Source of the DNA: Chloracidobacterium validum
GTDB lineage: Bacteria; Acidobacteriota; Blastocatellia; Chloracidobacteriales; Chloracidobacteriaceae
Length of the DNA: 64,000 bases
Assembly (NCBI RefSeq): GCF_018304825.1
Contig: NZ_CP072649.1
Location: forward strand, 62,001 to 126,000
Reading direction: 5' to 3'
Shown: piece by piece, positions 61,257 through 64,000 of the stretch
How the letters are laid out: every line of letters starts with the position of its first letter
Position numbering within the stretch: the first letter of the stretch is position 1
The notes under the pieces: model-generated
Database searches by the model: none
The model's input: only the letters and a program-made list of their open reading frames with translations
What the model was told of the DNA's origin: nothing
Made by a program: the position numbers and the translations under genes

Positions 61257-62468
61257 ATGCTCGATTGGCTCATCATTGGTGGTGGAATCCACGGGACGCA
61301 TGCGGCGCTCCGGCTGACGGCGCAGGCCGGGGTTGCCGCCGACCGGGTACGCTTGCTTGACCCGCAGCCGTCGCTGCTGGCGCGCTGGACGCAGTGCACC
61401 GGCAACGTCCAGATGCCGTTTCTCCGCTCCCCGGTGGTGCACCACATTGGTCTGAGCGCCTTCGAGCTGTTCGAGTTTTCGCGTACGCCGGAGGGAAAGC
61501 GGTTCGCGGCGTTTGCTCCGCCCTATGACCGCCCTGCATACGCCTTGTTCCAGGCCCACTGCCACCACCTGTTGACGCAACACCGGTTGCCTGAGCTGCA
61601 CATTCAGAGCAAAGCGGTTGGTTTGCATCGGATGGGCGAACGCGGCTGGCGCGTCGAAACCCCTGCCGGAGGACTTGACGCGCGTCGGGTGGTGCTGGCG
61701 CTCGGGTTGAGTGACCAACCGGCGTATCCGGCGTGGACCGCCGCGCTTGCGTCAAGCGGCGCGCCGGTACGGCACGTGTTTGATCCAAACTTTCGCGCGG
61801 CCGAGTTAGGGGACTGGCAGCAGGCCGTCGTGTTCGGAGGCGGGATTTCCGCCGCCCAACTGGCGTTGGCGCTGGCGGCGCGGCAACCCGGAACGGTGAC
61901 GCTACTTTTGCCGCATCCCCTTCGCATCCATCAGTTTGACAGTGATCCCGGTTGGCTGGGGCCAAAGTACATGCGCGCTTTTGAGGCGGAGCGCTCGCTT
62001 GACCGCCGCCGGCGCATGATCCGTGAGGCGCGGCATCGTGGCTCGGTTCCAAAGGATGTCGCGCAGAACTTGCGACTCGCTGCGCAGCGCCGTGAACTGC
62101 GCCTGTGTGAAGCCCAGGTGCTGGATGCCCAGCCGACGGACGCGCACCGGATTCAACTTCACCTCAGCCCTGGGGACAGTCTGGAAACGGATTGCTTGCT
62201 TTTGGCGACGGGCTTTGATGGACGACGTCCAGGCGGCGCATGGCTGGATGCGGCGGTCGCCACTTACGAACTCCCCATCGCCCCCTGCGGTTATCCGGTG
62301 GTTTCTAGGGCGTTGCGGTGGGCGCGAGGGCTGTACGTGATGGGTCCACTGGCCGAACTCGAACTCGGCCCGACGGCGCGCAACATTGCCGGCGCGCGCA
62401 AAGCAGCCGACCGCCTAGCGCAGGTTGCCGAGCGCCGGCGCACCGGGCACCAGGTGACTGCGGCCTGA
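61257..62468 (+). CDS. FAD-dependent oxidoreductase (monooxygenase-like)
   Basis: 403 aa. FAD-binding GxGxxG in DWLIIGGGIHGTHAALRL, a second dinucleotide site VVFGGGISAAQLALALAA, and the C-terminal ATGFDGRRPGG. The pattern is that of the lysine/ornithine N-monooxygenase-like FAD/NAD(P) group. Substrate unknown. The ATG at 61257 fits a family N-terminus; a frame from 61092 includes AT-rich upstream DNA and is not used. Confidence 0.85.
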   Translation: MLDWLIIGGGIHGTHAALRLTAQAGVAADRVRLLDPQPSLLARWTQCTGNVQMPFLRSPVVHHIGLSAFELFEFSRTPEGKRFAAFAPPYDRPAYALFQAHCHHLLTQHRLPELHIQSKAVGLHRMGERGWRVETPAGGLDARRVVLALGLSDQPAYPAWTAALASSGAPVRHVFDPNFRAAELGDWQQAVVFGGGISAAQLALALAARQPGTVTLLLPHPLRIHQFDSDPGWLGPKYMRAFEAERSLDRRRRMIREARHRGSVPKDVAQNLRLAAQRRELRLCEAQVLDAQPTDAHRIQLHLSPGDSLETDCLLLATGFDGRRPGGAWLDAAVATYELPIAPCGYPVVSRALRWARGLYVMGPLAELELGPTARNIAGARKAADRLAQVAERRRTGHQVTAA

Positions 62469-62550
62469 GCGCCGGATGCTGTCTTCAACCGTGGAAGCCG
62501 AGCGGCCTGGACTTCGCCGGAATACGCGCCGGGAAGAAGCCTGGCGCGGC

Positions 62551-63786
62551 TCAGTTCACCACGTACAGATGAAACCCGCCATAAATGGCGAAGCGGTCGC
62601 GCGTGAAGAGTTCGGCCGACTGCTCGCGCTCATACCGGACACGCGCCCGCAAATCCGGCGGAAGGGCGTTCTCAACCGGCGAGGTTTCCGGGGCCGTGCG
62701 GAAAATGACCCGCGAACCCGGCGGCGCCACCCGCACGACCTCCCGCCACAGCGCCGTAATCTCGTCGTCTTTCATCCAGTCTTGGGAATCAAGAAACACG
62801 AACCGGTCGTAGGCTCCGGCTGGCTGCGCACGCAAATGCGCGGTCAGCGAGGTGACTTCGGTCGTTACCCGCGAGACGTTGGCGCGCAGCACATCGAAGT
62901 GCTCGGCTTTGAGATATTCGGGAATCGCCCGCCGGTTTTCGAGGTCATAACGGCGCGCCAGCGCCTGCCAGGCAAAGTAGTTTTCCTCGATGGGGAAGTC
63001 ACAGACGAACCGCCGAACCCGCTTGCGGTACATCGCCAGGATGTTTTCCGGTGTCTCCCGGCGCATGGCTTCATACTGCCGGGGAGGAATCCCTAACCCA
63101 AACACGATGAACGGCAGCTTCGACAGGCTGCGCACCAGCCAGTTGTCGAAGTAGCGCCCAATCGTGGCGTCAAACACCTGCGCGCGCTCGGATGGATCGG
63201 TCAGGGTCACCAGGCGGTCGGGATAAATCCCCATCATGTGAGCGAGTTTTTCAAGAAAGCGCAGATAGAAGCCGTTCCGGGCGTGGTCGTAGAGGTTGTC
63301 GGCAAAGAAGTGGATGCGCCGCTTGCCAAACATCGTCAGACCTTCCCAAAAGGCGCGGGTCGCGTCGTCAAGATGCGTACTCAAGTAGGTATCGTAAGCC
63401 TTGACGTTCCGTAGGTCATTGGCCGCGCCAAACATCCGAAAGAACGCTTCGTGGTCCGGCAAATAACGCACTGCCGCCAGCTTCAACCGCAACAGCGCCA
63501 GGTGGTAGCGGTTCAAGTCAACCGCCGTGATATGCGCCGGTGCGTGAACCAGATAGTTGAGAACGTTACAGCCCCCCGAAGAAATCGTCAGGATGCGGCT
63601 ATCGGGCGTCAGCTCCAGCGCCGCGAGATCAACCTCAGGGTCTTCCCAAATCTGGTTATAGACGAAAGCATCGAAGTAGAACGTAAACAGCCGCTCCAAC
63701 ACTCCCTGTTTCGAGGTGAGCGGGCTTTGGTGAACTGCCGCGCGGAGCAGTTGGGCAGTGTCAGTGGCCACGGGAATACGCCTCAC
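62551..63786 (-). CDS. btaA: betaine-lipid synthase, aminocarboxypropyl transferase BtaA
   Basis: 411 aa DUF3419/BtaA family. BtaA moves the 3-amino-3-carboxypropyl group from S-adenosylmethionine to diacylglycerol, the first step to the betaine lipid DGTS. Motifs: FVYNQIWEDPEVDLAALELT, the SAM-binding ILTISSGGCNVLNYL, ITAVDLNRYHLALLRLKLAA and late VFLDSQDWMKDDEITALWRE. No BtaB methyltransferase is visible next to it; the following small gene is partial. Known betaine lipids in Chloracidobacterium fit this gene. Confidence 0.9.
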   Translation of the reverse strand: MRRIPVATDTAQLLRAAVHQSPLTSKQGVLERLFTFYFDAFVYNQIWEDPEVDLAALELTPDSRILTISSGGCNVLNYLVHAPAHITAVDLNRYHLALLRLKLAAVRYLPDHEAFFRMFGAANDLRNVKAYDTYLSTHLDDATRAFWEGLTMFGKRRIHFFADNLYDHARNGFYLRFLEKLAHMMGIYPDRLVTLTDPSERAQVFDATIGRYFDNWLVRSLSKLPFIVFGLGIPPRQYEAMRRETPENILAMYRKRVRRFVCDFPIEENYFAWQALARRYDLENRRAIPEYLKAEHFDVLRANVSRVTTEVTSLTAHLRAQPAGAYDRFVFLDSQDWMKDDEITALWREVVRVAPPGSRVIFRTAPETSPVENALPPDLRARVRYEREQSAELFTRDRFAIYGGFHLYVVN

Positions 63787-63794
63787 AAAGACAT

Positions 63795-63995
63795 TCAGAA
63801 TGGATGGGCCACCCCAATCGAGTTGGAGCCGGCGGTTTCAAAAAGCGCAATGAAAGCATAGCGTCCACCAACGGATTCAACCGTGAGCTTTCCGGCCCCA
63901 CGGTCCCGGTAGGCGGCAAGTTCATCGAGGATTTCGGGACGCGGCGTGACATCAAAGCGGCGTACCCACGCGCCAAGCAGCTTCTCGAACCACAT
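63795..63995 (-). CDS. hypothetical protein, possibly cut by the window edge
   Basis: 66 aa from ATG 63995, five bases from the right edge, so the true start may lie outside. Text: FEKLLGAWVRRFDVTPRPEI, LDELAAYRDRGAGKLTVESV, RYAFIALFETAGSNSIGVAH. The stop is eight bases before the btaA start, so it is likely co-transcribed. No family recognised. Confidence 0.5.
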   Translation of the reverse strand: MWFEKLLGAWVRRFDVTPRPEILDELAAYRDRGAGKLTVESVGGRYAFIALFETAGSNSIGVAHPF

Positions 63996-64000
63996 CGGCA

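Overview
The window looks like a GC-rich Gram-negative chromosome or large secondary replicon, most likely from a Chloracidobacterium-like Acidobacteriota. This is inference from gene content: an Oar-like TonB receptor, a betaine-lipid synthase (BtaA), multihaem cytochromes, choice-of-anchor secreted proteins and a non-flagellar type III secretion system. No rRNA, complete tRNA, CRISPR array or intact insertion sequence was seen.

Layout. 1-5.4 kb: alpha-2-macroglobulin-like protein (partial), a secreted choice-of-anchor protein and an M14 carboxypeptidase. 5.4-24 kb: type III secretion genes (needle-like proteins, TPR chaperones, a tail-anchored FHA protein, SctV, a FliG/SctK-like protein, SctL, a FliK/SctP-like protein) mixed with a secreted protein between two direct repeats, a lipid-flippase-like membrane protein, a dicarboxylate symporter and an FGE-domain membrane protein. 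Inside it, 20.8-22.3 kb is a scrapyard: a broken DNA methyltransferase fragment, a frameshifted higBA pair ending in a good integron attC-like site, and an intact-looking toxin-antitoxin pair. 24-31 kb: minus-strand trpA, queC, membrane proteins, a UbiB/ABC1 kinase, a META-domain protein and two unknown proteins with Pro/Ala-rich tails. 31-37 kb: nine-haem and four-haem cytochromes, a TPR protein, a ferritin-like protein and a hybrid histidine kinase.

36.8-39.3 kb is a replication origin of iteron type: a RepA-like initiator reading away from 14 copies of a 17-bp iteron (21-22 bp spacing), an inverted iteron pair that could be an autorepression operator, and an AT-rich stretch. This suggests a plasmid, chromid or second chromosome. 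Beside it is a cyclic-nucleotide pair: a class-II-phosphodiesterase-like metal hydrolase and an FHA-GAF-adenylate cyclase-PilZ protein.

42-64 kb: an exported PEP-synthase-like protein with a MogA gene, a polysaccharide export lipoprotein and MFS exporter, a second type III patch (SctI-like rod protein plus a LysM/glucosaminidase without signal peptide), CIA30 and DUF6702 proteins, an APH-like kinase, a decayed Rpn/DUF4351 gene, a transglycosylase without signal peptide beside a FliA-type sigma factor, an Oar-like receptor, an FAD oxidoreductase and BtaA. The type III parts are spread over about 50 kb; ATPase, SctC, SctJ, SctQ and SctR-U were not found here and must lie elsewhere if the system works.
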